A stretch of 38,105 nt of DNA. Source: Bacteriovoracaceae bacterium. Its GTDB lineage: Bacteria > Bdellovibrionota > Bacteriovoracia > Bacteriovoracales > Bacteriovoracaceae. How positions within the stretch are numbered: position 1 is the stretch's first letter; the number at the start of each line of letters is the position of its first letter. Location: NCBI GenBank assembly GCA_947461145.1, contig CANHJD010000007.1:1-38105 (forward strand), given 5' to 3'. Shown one piece after another: positions 18,726 to 27,600 of this stretch. The notes beneath the pieces are model-generated. The model was given only the letters and a program-made list of their open reading frames with translations. It was not told the DNA's origin and searched no databases. The translations under genes were made by a program, and so were the position numbers.

Positions 18726-19453
18726 CTAAGTCTTTCCGGTTTAAATCCCAATTCATGAACGAGTTCATTAAATTCGGCATAATTAAATACATTCAATCCC
18801 TTAGGGATTTTGTTAAATTTTATCCCAACACCTTTAAAATCAGTAGACTGAGCAACAACTTCCCCATCCTGTTCAAATGAACGACCACTAAACTCTATTG
18901 TCAGTCTCAAGTTTTTTATTTTTTCTGATAGAGGCTGTTCTAGCATTATGAAACAGCCCTCTTCATCCCAGTTTGTGAGATAGCCCTTAGAGACCATTTG
19001 GGAATTTGAAATTTCACAGTTAATTTTTTTTAATAGTGGATCAAATAGGTCTTGAGAGCTGTAATTTGGATTCAGGCTAGCAAGTGATAGGTAATAGCTG
19101 TAAAGCTGATAGATAAAGTAAGCTATCACCACATAAAAAAACAACGCAACAACTATAATTTTATTAAATTCAATAAAGAGTCCCTCAATTGCCTTAAAGC
19201 TAACAATACCAACAGAGAGAATGTACGCAATTTTTGACCAAGAGTTATGCCTCCAACACAACAGTGAAGCTATAATCATGGGGCAAAGGGCATACCAAAA
19301 GAGTTCTATGCTTTTTCTAAAGTAAGCCATAGAAAAGGGTGAAAGGTGATAGCGATACGCATACTGGAGATAGAGAAACAAAAAGGAAAGAATTAAAAAA
19401 AAGATTAAATTCACAACAAGAACATCTTTCTTTTTTACTTTTAATTGTTCCAT
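18722..19453 (-). CDS. Membrane protein with C-terminal PilZ-like domain
   Basis: N-terminal TM segments; KGYLTNWDEEGCFIMLEQPL...GEVVAQSTDFKGVGIKF PilZ-like pattern. Confidence 0.6.
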   Translation of the reverse strand: MEQLKVKKKDVLVVNLIFFLILSFLFLYLQYAYRYHLSPFSMAYFRKSIELFWYALCPMIIASLLCWRHNSWSKIAYILSVGIVSFKAIEGLFIEFNKIIVVALFFYVVIAYFIYQLYSYYLSLASLNPNYSSQDLFDPLLKKINCEISNSQMVSKGYLTNWDEEGCFIMLEQPLSEKIKNLRLTIEFSGRSFEQDGEVVAQSTDFKGVGIKFNKIPKGLNVFNYAEFNELVHELGFKPERLR

Positions 19454-19472
19454 CAGTTTTTTCCCTTATAAT
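19445..19472 (+). promoter_or_regulatory. Predicted promoter TTGTTC-N16-TATAAT
   Basis: TATAAT at 19467-19472 lies 6 nt from ATG at 19479, implying a leaderless transcript. Confidence 0.5.
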
Positions 19473-19478
19473 AATTTT

Positions 19479-19667
19479 ATGCAAAAAACTAAACTTGAAA
19501 TTTCTCCCATATGCATCTCTTGTGACAACTGTCGCTTAGTGTGTCCAGAGAACTGCATCATCACCAATGGTGTAGAGTATTCCATTGAAACTTGGAGCTG
19601 CACCGTCTGCGGTCTTTGCATCGAAGTTTGTCCCATCGACTGTATCAAAGAAATCTCAACTAAGTAA
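19479..19667 (+). CDS. Small 2x[4Fe-4S] ferredoxin
   Basis: CISCDNCRLVCPENC and CTVCGLCIEVCPIDC. Confidence 0.9.
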   Translation: MQKTKLEISPICISCDNCRLVCPENCIITNGVEYSIETWSCTVCGLCIEVCPIDCIKEISTK

Positions 19668-20613
19668 TTTCTTCATTTAAACTATTCCACCAGATCCATT
19701 GGCCTTTTAATTTTTTATAATTTGAAGGACAGAGAATAATGGAAGGATTTATTTCTTCCATGATTGAATCCGGAGTCAAATTAATTACTCTTGGCACGGA
19801 AGAATTATAGGCTATTTGCTGTAAATTTATCTTCCATGTTTTTAAAGCTCGGGAGGCAACCAAAAATCTCAAAAAAGGGTGATTTGAATTCACTTTATAT
19901 GTTTCAAGAATTCTGAAGGATGTTTCCCAATATCTTTTTAGTGTGCCAAAATCCCAGTAATCAACATCTTTTAATAGAATCGCTTTTATTTCATTTTTTT
20001 TAAAATCGCAGACACTTTCAAAAAATGCGCTTGGACCATGTTTTTTCATCAACAATGACAGTTCCACAATAGCTATACCAGTATAAGTCTCAACTTTTGA
20101 ATTCAATGTGAGATCCTTATTTTTTATAATAGATCTGACCACTCTTTCTGAAGAAATTTCAAGTGCATTATAACCAAGGTTTGATTCAACCCAATAACTA
20201 AAGAGCATACAGGGTGAGTGGTTAAATCCCTCAAGATATTTTTCAATCTCCGCCTTTGAGAGATAAAAAAATTGATCTGCATTAAGTACCAGTAATTTAC
20301 CTTTATAACTAACTTCTTTTAAGGAAGCCAGGTTATGGATCGCCCCACCAATGTCGAGGATTTCAGGGGCTTCCCAAAGGAACTGAACACCCTCAAATGC
20401 TTCCTTGCCCTTACAATAAAGCTCTATCTCTTCACCCATGTGATGAAGATTAATAAAAATTTTCTTAATTCCTAAAGATTTGGCGTAAGCCACTTGTAGT
20501 TCGAGAAGGGATTTTTCAAATACTGGCCATAAAACTTTGGGTAATTTTTTACCAATAGAGCCCATTCTCGTTCCGAAGCCTGCAGCCAGAATTAAACAAT
20601 AATCAATTTGCAT
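19660..20613 (-). CDS. Sugar-phosphate nucleotidyltransferase, MurU-like
   Basis: LILAAGFGTRMGSIGKKLPKVLWPV signature; overlaps AmgK-like kinase. Confidence 0.75.
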   Translation of the reverse strand: MQIDYCLILAAGFGTRMGSIGKKLPKVLWPVFEKSLLELQVAYAKSLGIKKIFINLHHMGEEIELYCKGKEAFEGVQFLWEAPEILDIGGAIHNLASLKEVSYKGKLLVLNADQFFYLSKAEIEKYLEGFNHSPCMLFSYWVESNLGYNALEISSERVVRSIIKNKDLTLNSKVETYTGIAIVELSLLMKKHGPSAFFESVCDFKKNEIKAILLKDVDYWDFGTLKRYWETSFRILETYKVNSNHPFLRFLVASRALKTWKINLQQIAYNSSVPRVINLTPDSIMEEINPSIILCPSNYKKLKGQWIWWNSLNEEIT

Positions 20614-21634
20614 AATAATTTTGGAAGAGTTTTGTTTTTAAATCAGCATAACGTGGATTATCCATCATCACTCTTCTTATCTTTTCCATTGCAAAGCCTA
20701 TATATTTTAAATATCTGTCATCTTTTCGCCAGTTGTAGATATAACAGAAACTTCCCACCGCCTTAAAAACTCGCTGAATAGTCATGTCCTGGTAAAGTGC
20801 TTCAAATTCATCATAACTTTTTTGACCATGAATCGACTGATCTAGACTTTCATAATAATAACGCTTCAACCTCGTTCTATTTTCCTCTTTCAAATCGTAG
20901 TAGCAATCCTCTAGCAATGATACGAGGTCGTACTGAGGAATACCCCAACGGGCATCCTGAAAGTCGATAAAAACAAACTGTCCATTTTTAACCATGATAT
21001 TTCGAGAATGAAAATCACGATGAGTGATTACCATTTTCTGAGTCGAAAGGCGTTTCATGATTGGATCAAAGAGGTTCTCTAAGTCCTTTATCAAAACCTC
21101 ATCATGGCATTTATTAAAGAAATTAAAAAAGTATTTAAATGTAAATTTTGTTTCATCCATGAGCTTGGTGTGATCAAACTTTAATTGAAATAAATTTTGA
21201 TTCGTTACGGATGAAGCAGGAATCCTATGCAACTCAAGCAGCTGATCAACTATCGTCTTGTATATTTTAAATTCTTCATCAGAGCTTCTGATTCCAGATA
21301 TATGGTGCAAGAGGGTCTCATTGCCTAAATCTTCCTCTAATAAATAACCTCTTGATAGGTTGTGATCGAGAATTCCAGGAACTCTGATATTATTTTTTTG
21401 AAAAAATTGCTGAACGCTTAAAAATGGATGCTTTTCAATTTCTTCATCAAAAGCGTTGTCTAAGCAAACAACATAGCTGTCTTTGTTCGTGAAAATTCTA
21501 TAGTATCTTCTCGTAGATGCATCACCCGTGAGCTTATCTACTTCTTCCAGTTCTTCGGTGTTGAGAATATTTTTATCTTGGGTTTTATTAAATAATTCCT
21601 CGATAAAAAATCTTTCTGATTGCTCTGGTTTCAT
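20603..21634 (-). CDS. Aminoglycoside-phosphotransferase-fold sugar kinase, AmgK-like
   Basis: LTGDASTRRYYRIFTNKDSYVVCLD; THRDFHSRNIMV; FIDFQDARWGIPQYDL. Confidence 0.78.
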   Translation of the reverse strand: MKPEQSERFFIEELFNKTQDKNILNTEELEEVDKLTGDASTRRYYRIFTNKDSYVVCLDNAFDEEIEKHPFLSVQQFFQKNNIRVPGILDHNLSRGYLLEEDLGNETLLHHISGIRSSDEEFKIYKTIVDQLLELHRIPASSVTNQNLFQLKFDHTKLMDETKFTFKYFFNFFNKCHDEVLIKDLENLFDPIMKRLSTQKMVITHRDFHSRNIMVKNGQFVFIDFQDARWGIPQYDLVSLLEDCYYDLKEENRTRLKRYYYESLDQSIHGQKSYDEFEALYQDMTIQRVFKAVGSFCYIYNWRKDDRYLKYIGFAMEKIRRVMMDNPRYADLKTKLFQNYYAN

Positions 21635-22479
21635 AATACATCCCGTATACGATTTATAAATGAGTAAAAACTTTTTGATGAATTCTTTTTTGAAACTACT
21701 TTGTCCTCTTGAGTAGTTTTAATTAGAAAAGCTTTAAACAAAGATTCTTCTCTTGTGATTTGATTCGGATCACCCACTTGAAGAATAAAGTCCGCTGTAT
21801 TTCTGTTTTGTGCTTGAAGCCATGAAAGATAGTACTCTCCGTCAAAGCCGCTTCTTACAATTATATGATGTGCCCATTTATGCACTTCCAGTTGCTCTTC
21901 TAGGTTAAGCCTATTTAGAAATAAGAGCTTTTCAAGTGGGATATATCCAGTTGGAATGACTGTCTGCTTTGGATAAAGCAATTTTTCACTTTTCACGAGT
22001 TCAAACGTTAACACACAGGCAAGCATGCTTTCATTTTTTAAATATTTTGTGATTAACCCTTTTGAAAGAAATACTTCGCCCTTTGGAAGTGAAAAATGTA
22101 GAGGTGTCTCGGTATTTAAAATTGTTACTTTTGCACTTTTATTTTTTTTAAAAATATTCTCGTTCCCATTTAGAATTTCTTCCATCAATGATTCGAGGTA
22201 ATTTGCTGCCGAAAGTTCTAGTTTGATTATTTTTATTTCTGGATTATTTAAAAAAGATTTTTTTAAGTCAGCATAGTGATCTTCAAAATCTTTTGCTGAC
22301 ATCACTTTATATCCAGAGACGAGGGAATTTTTTTTGGCCCTAGTTGGTATTTTAAAACTCGAGCAAGAATTCATTAATAAACATATTAAAAAACATAAAA
22401 CCCCCGCACTAGGCAGGGGTTTTATTATAGTCAGGGAAAACTTAAATTTAGAGTTCAGCTGTAGCGACGTCGCGGCCAT
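21631..22479 (-). CDS. Putative lipoprotein resembling M48 metalloprotease with lost HExxH
   Basis: LHFSLPKGEVFLSKGLITKYLKNESMLACVLTFELVKSEK and LEVHKWAHHIIVRSGFDGEYYLSWL parallel M48 'NAFALPGGxxxxxxGLL..ELAxVLAHExxH' and 'EADRxGxxxxxRAGYDPxAAxxFL'. Start uncertain. Confidence 0.55.
   Translation of the reverse strand: MAATSLQLNSKFKFSLTIIKPLPSAGVLCFLICLLMNSCSSFKIPTRAKKNSLVSGYKVMSAKDFEDHYADLKKSFLNNPEIKIIKLELSAANYLESLMEEILNGNENIFKKNKSAKVTILNTETPLHFSLPKGEVFLSKGLITKYLKNESMLACVLTFELVKSEKLLYPKQTVIPTGYIPLEKLLFLNRLNLEEQLEVHKWAHHIIVRSGFDGEYYLSWLQAQNRNTADFILQVGDPNQITREESLFKAFLIKTTQEDKVVSKKNSSKSFYSFINRIRDVL
22395..22425 (-). terminator. Terminator-like hairpin after LysM gene, embedded in next ORF's 5' end
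   Basis: 10-bp inverted repeat ATAAAACCCC...GGGGTTTTAT followed on the minus strand by GTTTTTT. Confidence 0.65.
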
Positions 22480-23134
22480 TTTCTAGGTAGTAAAGAGTAA
22501 ATCCCGCAAATATTTTATTAGGATCTTTGATTAGTGGTCGGTTATTTTCCCAAAGCATCTTCCATTTTTTAGGTGTCTGATAAACTGTTGAAGAAATAGT
22601 CCCTAAAGTGTCGCCAGTTCTGATCAAGTAAGGAAGTCCTTCTGGATTCCATACAAATTCTTGTGCTGGGGCGATGTATTTTAAAGTCATACCCTCTTTA
22701 ACAGATGTATTCCCTTTCAGAGATTCACGATTGTAATTTGCAATTTCTTTCCATTTTCCGTAATCGCCATACAGCTTGAATGCAATCATCATGAGTGTTT
22801 CATTTTTCTGAACTTGATAGGATTTTTCTGATCCACCCGCTGCGCCCTCAGTAATTTCTACTGGACTTGCTTCTTGAGAAATTTCAGGTGAGCTATCATC
22901 TACAATGGTCGCTTCAACTGGGGCTGCTTCTGTTGCAGAAGAGTCTTCGACTGAAGTTACTGCTTCAGTTGGCTCCGTAGATGGAGTTTCAGTTGGATTT
23001 TCTACAAATTCATCAGAATCTGATAATTCAACTTGAGGTGTTTCTTGATCAACAGATTGTGCGGATTTTGGACCGGAACAACCGACTAGGCCTATGCTTA
23101 AAACTACCAACCATGGTATTAGCTTCATAATCAC
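22448..23134 (-). CDS. LysM-domain lipoprotein
   Basis: MKLIPWLVVLSIGLVGC lipobox; Glu/Pro/Thr-rich linker; YQVQKNETLMMIAFKLYGDYGKWKEIANYN and YLIRTGDTLGTISSTVY LysM repeats. Confidence 0.88.
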   Translation of the reverse strand: MIMKLIPWLVVLSIGLVGCSGPKSAQSVDQETPQVELSDSDEFVENPTETPSTEPTEAVTSVEDSSATEAAPVEATIVDDSSPEISQEASPVEITEGAAGGSEKSYQVQKNETLMMIAFKLYGDYGKWKEIANYNRESLKGNTSVKEGMTLKYIAPAQEFVWNPEGLPYLIRTGDTLGTISSTVYQTPKKWKMLWENNRPLIKDPNKIFAGFTLYYLENGRDVATAEL

Positions 23135-23208
23135 TCCCTGATAATGACACGTAGATAAAGTGTATTATAACTTTATTTTCAGGGGAGATGGAAAAAATTG
23201 CTAACTAC

Positions 23209-23904
23209 TTAAAAATAAAAAAACATATCTTTTTGGTCAATTGAATCCCAGATACGCTTAACTAATCGATCAAAATGCTCTTCATTGTCTAGAAAATCTA
23301 ACTCATCTGTGTCGACAATAAGTGATTTACCTAAATTATAGTTGGCATACCAATCATCGTAATAATTGTTAAGGCTTGTCAGGTAATCAACAGGAATCGC
23401 CTGCTCATAATCACGGCCTCTTTGCTTAATTCTTTCTTGAAGCTTAGGTACAGATCTTTTGAGAAAAATCATAAGAGTTGGTGGATTTAAATATTGAATC
23501 ATCGATTCATAAAGTGTGCGGTAATTTTCATAATCACGAGCATCTAGTTTGCCTTGGTCAAATAATGATCGGGCAAAAATATTTGCATCTTCATAAATTG
23601 AGCGGTCCTGAACACTTGAAGCGGGAGCGTTCTCAATCACTTTATGTGTATTAAATCGATGAGTAAGAAAATAGACCTGAAGGGGAAAAGACCAACGGTC
23701 CATATCAGCGTAAAAATCTGCAAGATATGGGTTGTCCTGAACCGACTCAAAATGCGGCTTCCAGCCTAAGCGCTCGGAAAGTTTTTTGGTTAAGGTTGTC
23801 TTTCCGCTTCCAATATTGCCGGCCACAACCACAAACATAGGGTTACTCGCACTACTGAGGCGCTGATAGGCCATATCTGACATTTGAATCTCCTGAATTT
23901 GCAT
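23209..23904 (-). CDS. Deoxynucleoside kinase family protein
   Basis: VVVAGNIGSGKTTLTKKLSERLG; QDRSIYEDANIFA; LKRSVPKLQERIKQRGRDYE. Confidence 0.88.
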   Translation of the reverse strand: MQIQEIQMSDMAYQRLSSASNPMFVVVAGNIGSGKTTLTKKLSERLGWKPHFESVQDNPYLADFYADMDRWSFPLQVYFLTHRFNTHKVIENAPASSVQDRSIYEDANIFARSLFDQGKLDARDYENYRTLYESMIQYLNPPTLMIFLKRSVPKLQERIKQRGRDYEQAIPVDYLTSLNNYYDDWYANYNLGKSLIVDTDELDFLDNEEHFDRLVKRIWDSIDQKDMFFYF

Positions 23905-24014
23905 AGGTAAATGTTAATATGAATGATGCCACAAATCTTGACTCAATTGATCAAATTTTTATTTTATTCCTCTTGATTGAAGTTGTTGCGTTAATTCCTT
24001 AGAATAATTAGGAG

Positions 24015-24998
24015 ATGAAATTATTAGCACTTAAAATTATTTATCTACTTCTATGTATTGGATTATCCAATTACCTATGGGCCCAGTCCCTTGTAGATGA
24101 TGCGAACCTGAGTCTTTCTACGAGCTCAAACTCAAACACTTTCGCTGAGACAATAAAAATTATTTCTAGTTCAAAAAAAATATTTATTCTTACAAATAAT
24201 AACCAACAACTTGGCGCGGGAGATTTTGTGTCTCTAGCGGTTGGAGAGAATCTAGCAGCTCGCGCTCTTGTTGTTAAAACACATCAGGAGCAAGTTGGTA
24301 TAAAAATTCTCAAAATCTACTCACTTGCTCAGTGGTCTCGCCTCAGAAGGGATCAGGAAGTTCAAATTGTTAAAGGTGACGACTCTGCTTTTGGTAAAAA
24401 GCAGGAGAAAAAAGTTGAAGAAACTGCCAATACAAGAATCAAGTCTGAAGAGGATCTTTTCTCTGGTGAAGTCATTTCTGAAGATGAATTAGGTAATGTT
24501 GATGAAGGCAAAGCACGCAATATAAAGCCAGATAACCTCGTTTCACTTTCAGGGGCATACTTTGAGGCCAATGAGGTCAAATCTAGGGGCGGCAAAATGA
24601 AACAACCTATGTTTGGACTTTCTTGGGCCTACCAATTTACTGATAACTATTTCATTGAAGGAGTTTACGGAAGGGCGCTTCTAGACAATTATCCATCTGA
24701 TGAAACGCAAACATTAGTAAACCAAGTTGTAGCAAGGATTAAGTATAATTTTAAAGGCCCGGCTTACACTTTCTTTATGCCCTATCTTGGGTTTCAAAAT
24801 TATACAATCTCTAGTCCAGATGCTGGCAAAGGTCTGAGTGCCAGCCAGAACCAAGAGGAATTAGACGTCATCAATCAATTAAAGAAATCAGGACCAGTGT
24901 TCGGAGTGACATTTTTACGAAGACTAGTCCCAGGTTGGTTTATAAAAGCTGATCTTGGTTCAGACATTATGAACGTAGGATTTTCAATTGAATTCTAA
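24015..24998 (+). CDS. Exported protein with C-terminal outer-membrane barrel-like region
   Basis: Signal peptide MKLLALKIIYLLLCIGLSNYLWA; barrel-like C-terminus ending MNVGFSIEF. Confidence 0.6.
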   Translation: MKLLALKIIYLLLCIGLSNYLWAQSLVDDANLSLSTSSNSNTFAETIKIISSSKKIFILTNNNQQLGAGDFVSLAVGENLAARALVVKTHQEQVGIKILKIYSLAQWSRLRRDQEVQIVKGDDSAFGKKQEKKVEETANTRIKSEEDLFSGEVISEDELGNVDEGKARNIKPDNLVSLSGAYFEANEVKSRGGKMKQPMFGLSWAYQFTDNYFIEGVYGRALLDNYPSDETQTLVNQVVARIKYNFKGPAYTFFMPYLGFQNYTISSPDAGKGLSASQNQEELDVINQLKKSGPVFGVTFLRRLVPGWFIKADLGSDIMNVGFSIEF

Positions 24999-25149
24999 AT
25001 TTTATCATCTCATCATTTTACTTTTTCTCAATTCTTGCGGAGTCAAAGGATTCCCAGTAGCACCAGAATCTCAAAAATTACCTTCCGTTCTGGATAATTA
25101 TCCTGAGGTTAAATTAGAAAAACCCCTGGACGAAAATAAAATAAAATAA
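24988..25149 (+). CDS. 53-aa TTG-start micro-lipoprotein, LptM/YifL-like
   Basis: Translated by hand: MNSKFYHLIILLFLNSCGVKGFPVAPESQKLPSVLDNYPEVKLEKPLDENKIK*; lipobox LNSC followed by CGxKG; TAATG overlap with folK. Confidence 0.65.
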   Translation: MNSKFYHLIILLFLNSCGVKGFPVAPESQKLPSVLDNYPEVKLEKPLDENKIK

Positions 25150-25607
25150 TGTCTTTAATAATAGCCACAGGCTCTAATCTTGATCAACCAATTGAAAATC
25201 TCCAAGAAGCTAAGTTGATCTTGGCAAAAAAATTTGATCTTGTTGCTGCAAGTCGAGTTTATCGGTCCGCAGCAGTAGATTATATAAACCAGCCTGATTT
25301 TTTTAATCAGGTTCTTGAATTTAAAATCCCAAATCTATCTCCAGATGATGTGATGAAATGGCTGCTAGAAACAGAAAAATCCCTCGGAAGAACCAGAGAT
25401 ATCTCCCGCGGGCCCAGAACGATAGATATGGATATTATTTTTTGGGGAATGGAAACGCATCACACAAAACTTGTGTCAATTCCTCACCCTCGCTGGCCTG
25501 AACGAAGTTTCGTCATTAGACCACTACAAGAGTTACCGTTCTTTAAAACAATTGAAAAATGTTTTACAATTCCTAAGTCTTTCCAAGTGGAAGCATACCC
25601 GGTCTAG
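25149..25607 (+). CDS. folK: 2-amino-4-hydroxy-6-hydroxymethyldihydropteridine pyrophosphokinase
   Basis: ATGSNLDQP, FFNQVLEF, LGRTRDISRGPRTIDMDIIFW, IPHPRWPERSFVIRPL. Confidence 0.95.
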   Translation: MSLIIATGSNLDQPIENLQEAKLILAKKFDLVAASRVYRSAAVDYINQPDFFNQVLEFKIPNLSPDDVMKWLLETEKSLGRTRDISRGPRTIDMDIIFWGMETHHTKLVSIPHPRWPERSFVIRPLQELPFFKTIEKCFTIPKSFQVEAYPV

Positions 25608-25627
25608 CATTAATCAAGGATTAGATT

Positions 25628-26764
25628 ATGGACTTTTCTCTTTCAACGGAACAACGAGAGATCCGAGAACTTGCTCTCAAATTTGCTCGTAACGAAATGA
25701 TTCCGCTTGCTCAGGAGTACGATGAGCATGGAACATTCCCTACTGATATTTTTAAAAAAGCTTGGGAACTGGGGCTCATCAATACTTGTATTCCTGCAGA
25801 ATACGGCGGGGCAGGTTTTAGCTCTGTTGACGGAATCATTATTGGCGAAGCTCTTGCTTATGGTTGTATGGGAATGAATACGGCATTCATGGCAAATGAT
25901 CTTGCTCTTCTTCCTATCGTCATTGGCGGAACTGATGAGCAAAAGAAAAAATTTCTTACTCCCTTCACACAAGAATTTAAAATAGCTTCCTTCTGTTTGA
26001 CTGAACCTGGTAACGGCTCAGATGCAGGTGGAATAAAGACACAAATAAAAGATGGCGGGGATCATTGGATTGTTAATGGTGAAAAAATGTGGATCACCAA
26101 TGCCGGACATGCAGATCTTTTTGTTGTCTATGGAACAATTGATCAAAATTTAAAACATAAAGGTATCTCTGCTGTGGTTGTGGATCCAAAAACCCCAGGT
26201 GTGGAGATTGGGAAGAAAGAAGATAAAATGGGTCATCGCGCTTCTGACACCAGAGGTGTGAGATTCAATAACGTGAAAGTTCCAAAAGAAAATATGCTCG
26301 GAAATCCTGGAGAGGGTTGGGCTATTGCAATGAGTACACTTGATCACTCGCGTCCCTTAGTTGCTTCGTCTGCTCTTGGGGGGGCCCAAAGAGCGATGGA
26401 TCTCTCGGTTCAATATTCAAAGGAAAGAACACAATTTGGTGTCCCTCTGGCAAAACACCAGGCCATTCAATTTATGATTGCAGAAATGGGAATGAAAATT
26501 GAAGCGGCAAGACTGCTGACCTACAAAGCAGCATGGTTATGCGATCAAGGAATAAGAAATACCGAAATCGCCTCTTACGCAAAAGCTTTTGCCTCTGACT
26601 CCTGTATGCAAATTACAACCGATGCAGTACAAATTTATGGGGGCTATGGTTATTCCAAAGAGTACCCTGTTGAGAAACTTATGCGAGATGCAAAGCTCAT
26701 CCAAATTTACGAAGGGACATCTCAGATTCAGCGTCTTGTGATGGCACGAGAACTTTTAAAATAA
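25628..26764 (+). CDS. Acyl-CoA dehydrogenase
   Basis: CLTEPGNGSDAGG, WITNAGHADLFVVY, QIYGGYGYSKEYPVEKLMRDAKLIQIYEGTSQIQ. Confidence 0.95.
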   Translation: MDFSLSTEQREIRELALKFARNEMIPLAQEYDEHGTFPTDIFKKAWELGLINTCIPAEYGGAGFSSVDGIIIGEALAYGCMGMNTAFMANDLALLPIVIGGTDEQKKKFLTPFTQEFKIASFCLTEPGNGSDAGGIKTQIKDGGDHWIVNGEKMWITNAGHADLFVVYGTIDQNLKHKGISAVVVDPKTPGVEIGKKEDKMGHRASDTRGVRFNNVKVPKENMLGNPGEGWAIAMSTLDHSRPLVASSALGGAQRAMDLSVQYSKERTQFGVPLAKHQAIQFMIAEMGMKIEAARLLTYKAAWLCDQGIRNTEIASYAKAFASDSCMQITTDAVQIYGGYGYSKEYPVEKLMRDAKLIQIYEGTSQIQRLVMARELLK

Positions 26765-26789
26765 TTTTTCTAGATCTAAAGGAGATACT

Positions 26790-27578
26790 ATGAATATTTT
26801 TGTGTGCGTGAAGCAAGTTCCAGACACAGAAACTAAAATCACTCCAACTGGTGATGGAAGTTTCATTGAAACGGCCTCTATAAAGTGGATTATGAATCCT
26901 TATGATGAATTCGCTGTTGAGCAAGCACTTCTCATTAAACAATCAAACCCGGCAGCAAACGTAACAGTCGTTCGCGTTGGCTCGGTTAAAGACACTGAAG
27001 CCCTTCGTACGGCGATGGCGATGGGTGCTGATGAGGCTTCTTTGGTTGAAGCTGCAGATAATCTTGATTCTTATTCAATCGCGAAGGCCCTTAAAGGTGC
27101 GATTGAAAAGACTGGTAAAAAGCCTGACTTAATCCTTTCTGGTAAACAGGCCATTGATGATGATTGTCTTCAAGTTCCACAAATCCTTGCTGAAATGTTC
27201 GGACTTCCGTCTGTATCAGTTATCGTGGGTTTTGAACTTTCTGGGACAGCTATTAAAGTAAAAAGAGAAGTTGAGGGTGGAGCTTTAGAAGTTTATGAAG
27301 TTAACACTCCGGTTGTTCTGGCCTGTAATAAGGGTCTAAATACACCTCGATATGCTTCACTGCCAGGAATTATGAAGGCAAAGAAAAAGCCAATGGCCCA
27401 GCTTTCTTTATCTGATGTTGGAGTGTCTGATGGTGACAGACGAGTTAAGTACTCTGGCTTCAGACTCCCTCCTGAAAAGCCACCTGGAAAGAAATTTGAT
27501 GCCACAGATGCAGCAAAACAAAAAGATGTAGTTAACCAAGTTGTAGGCCTTCTACGTACAGAGGCAAAAATACTTTAA
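26790..27578 (+). CDS. etfB: Electron transfer flavoprotein beta subunit
   Basis: VCVKQVPDTETKI..., WIMNPYDEFAVEQAL, VREVEGG-type KREVEGGALEVYEVNTP. Confidence 0.95.
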   Translation: MNIFVCVKQVPDTETKITPTGDGSFIETASIKWIMNPYDEFAVEQALLIKQSNPAANVTVVRVGSVKDTEALRTAMAMGADEASLVEAADNLDSYSIAKALKGAIEKTGKKPDLILSGKQAIDDDCLQVPQILAEMFGLPSVSVIVGFELSGTAIKVKREVEGGALEVYEVNTPVVLACNKGLNTPRYASLPGIMKAKKKPMAQLSLSDVGVSDGDRRVKYSGFRLPPEKPPGKKFDATDAAKQKDVVNQVVGLLRTEAKIL

Positions 27579-27600
27579 TTATTTTTGAAAGGATGAATAT

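Noticed and set aside
19785-19810. TTGGCACGG as sigma-54 -24 element
   Set aside because: No TTGC at the required spacing, and it lies within the MurU-like coding region.
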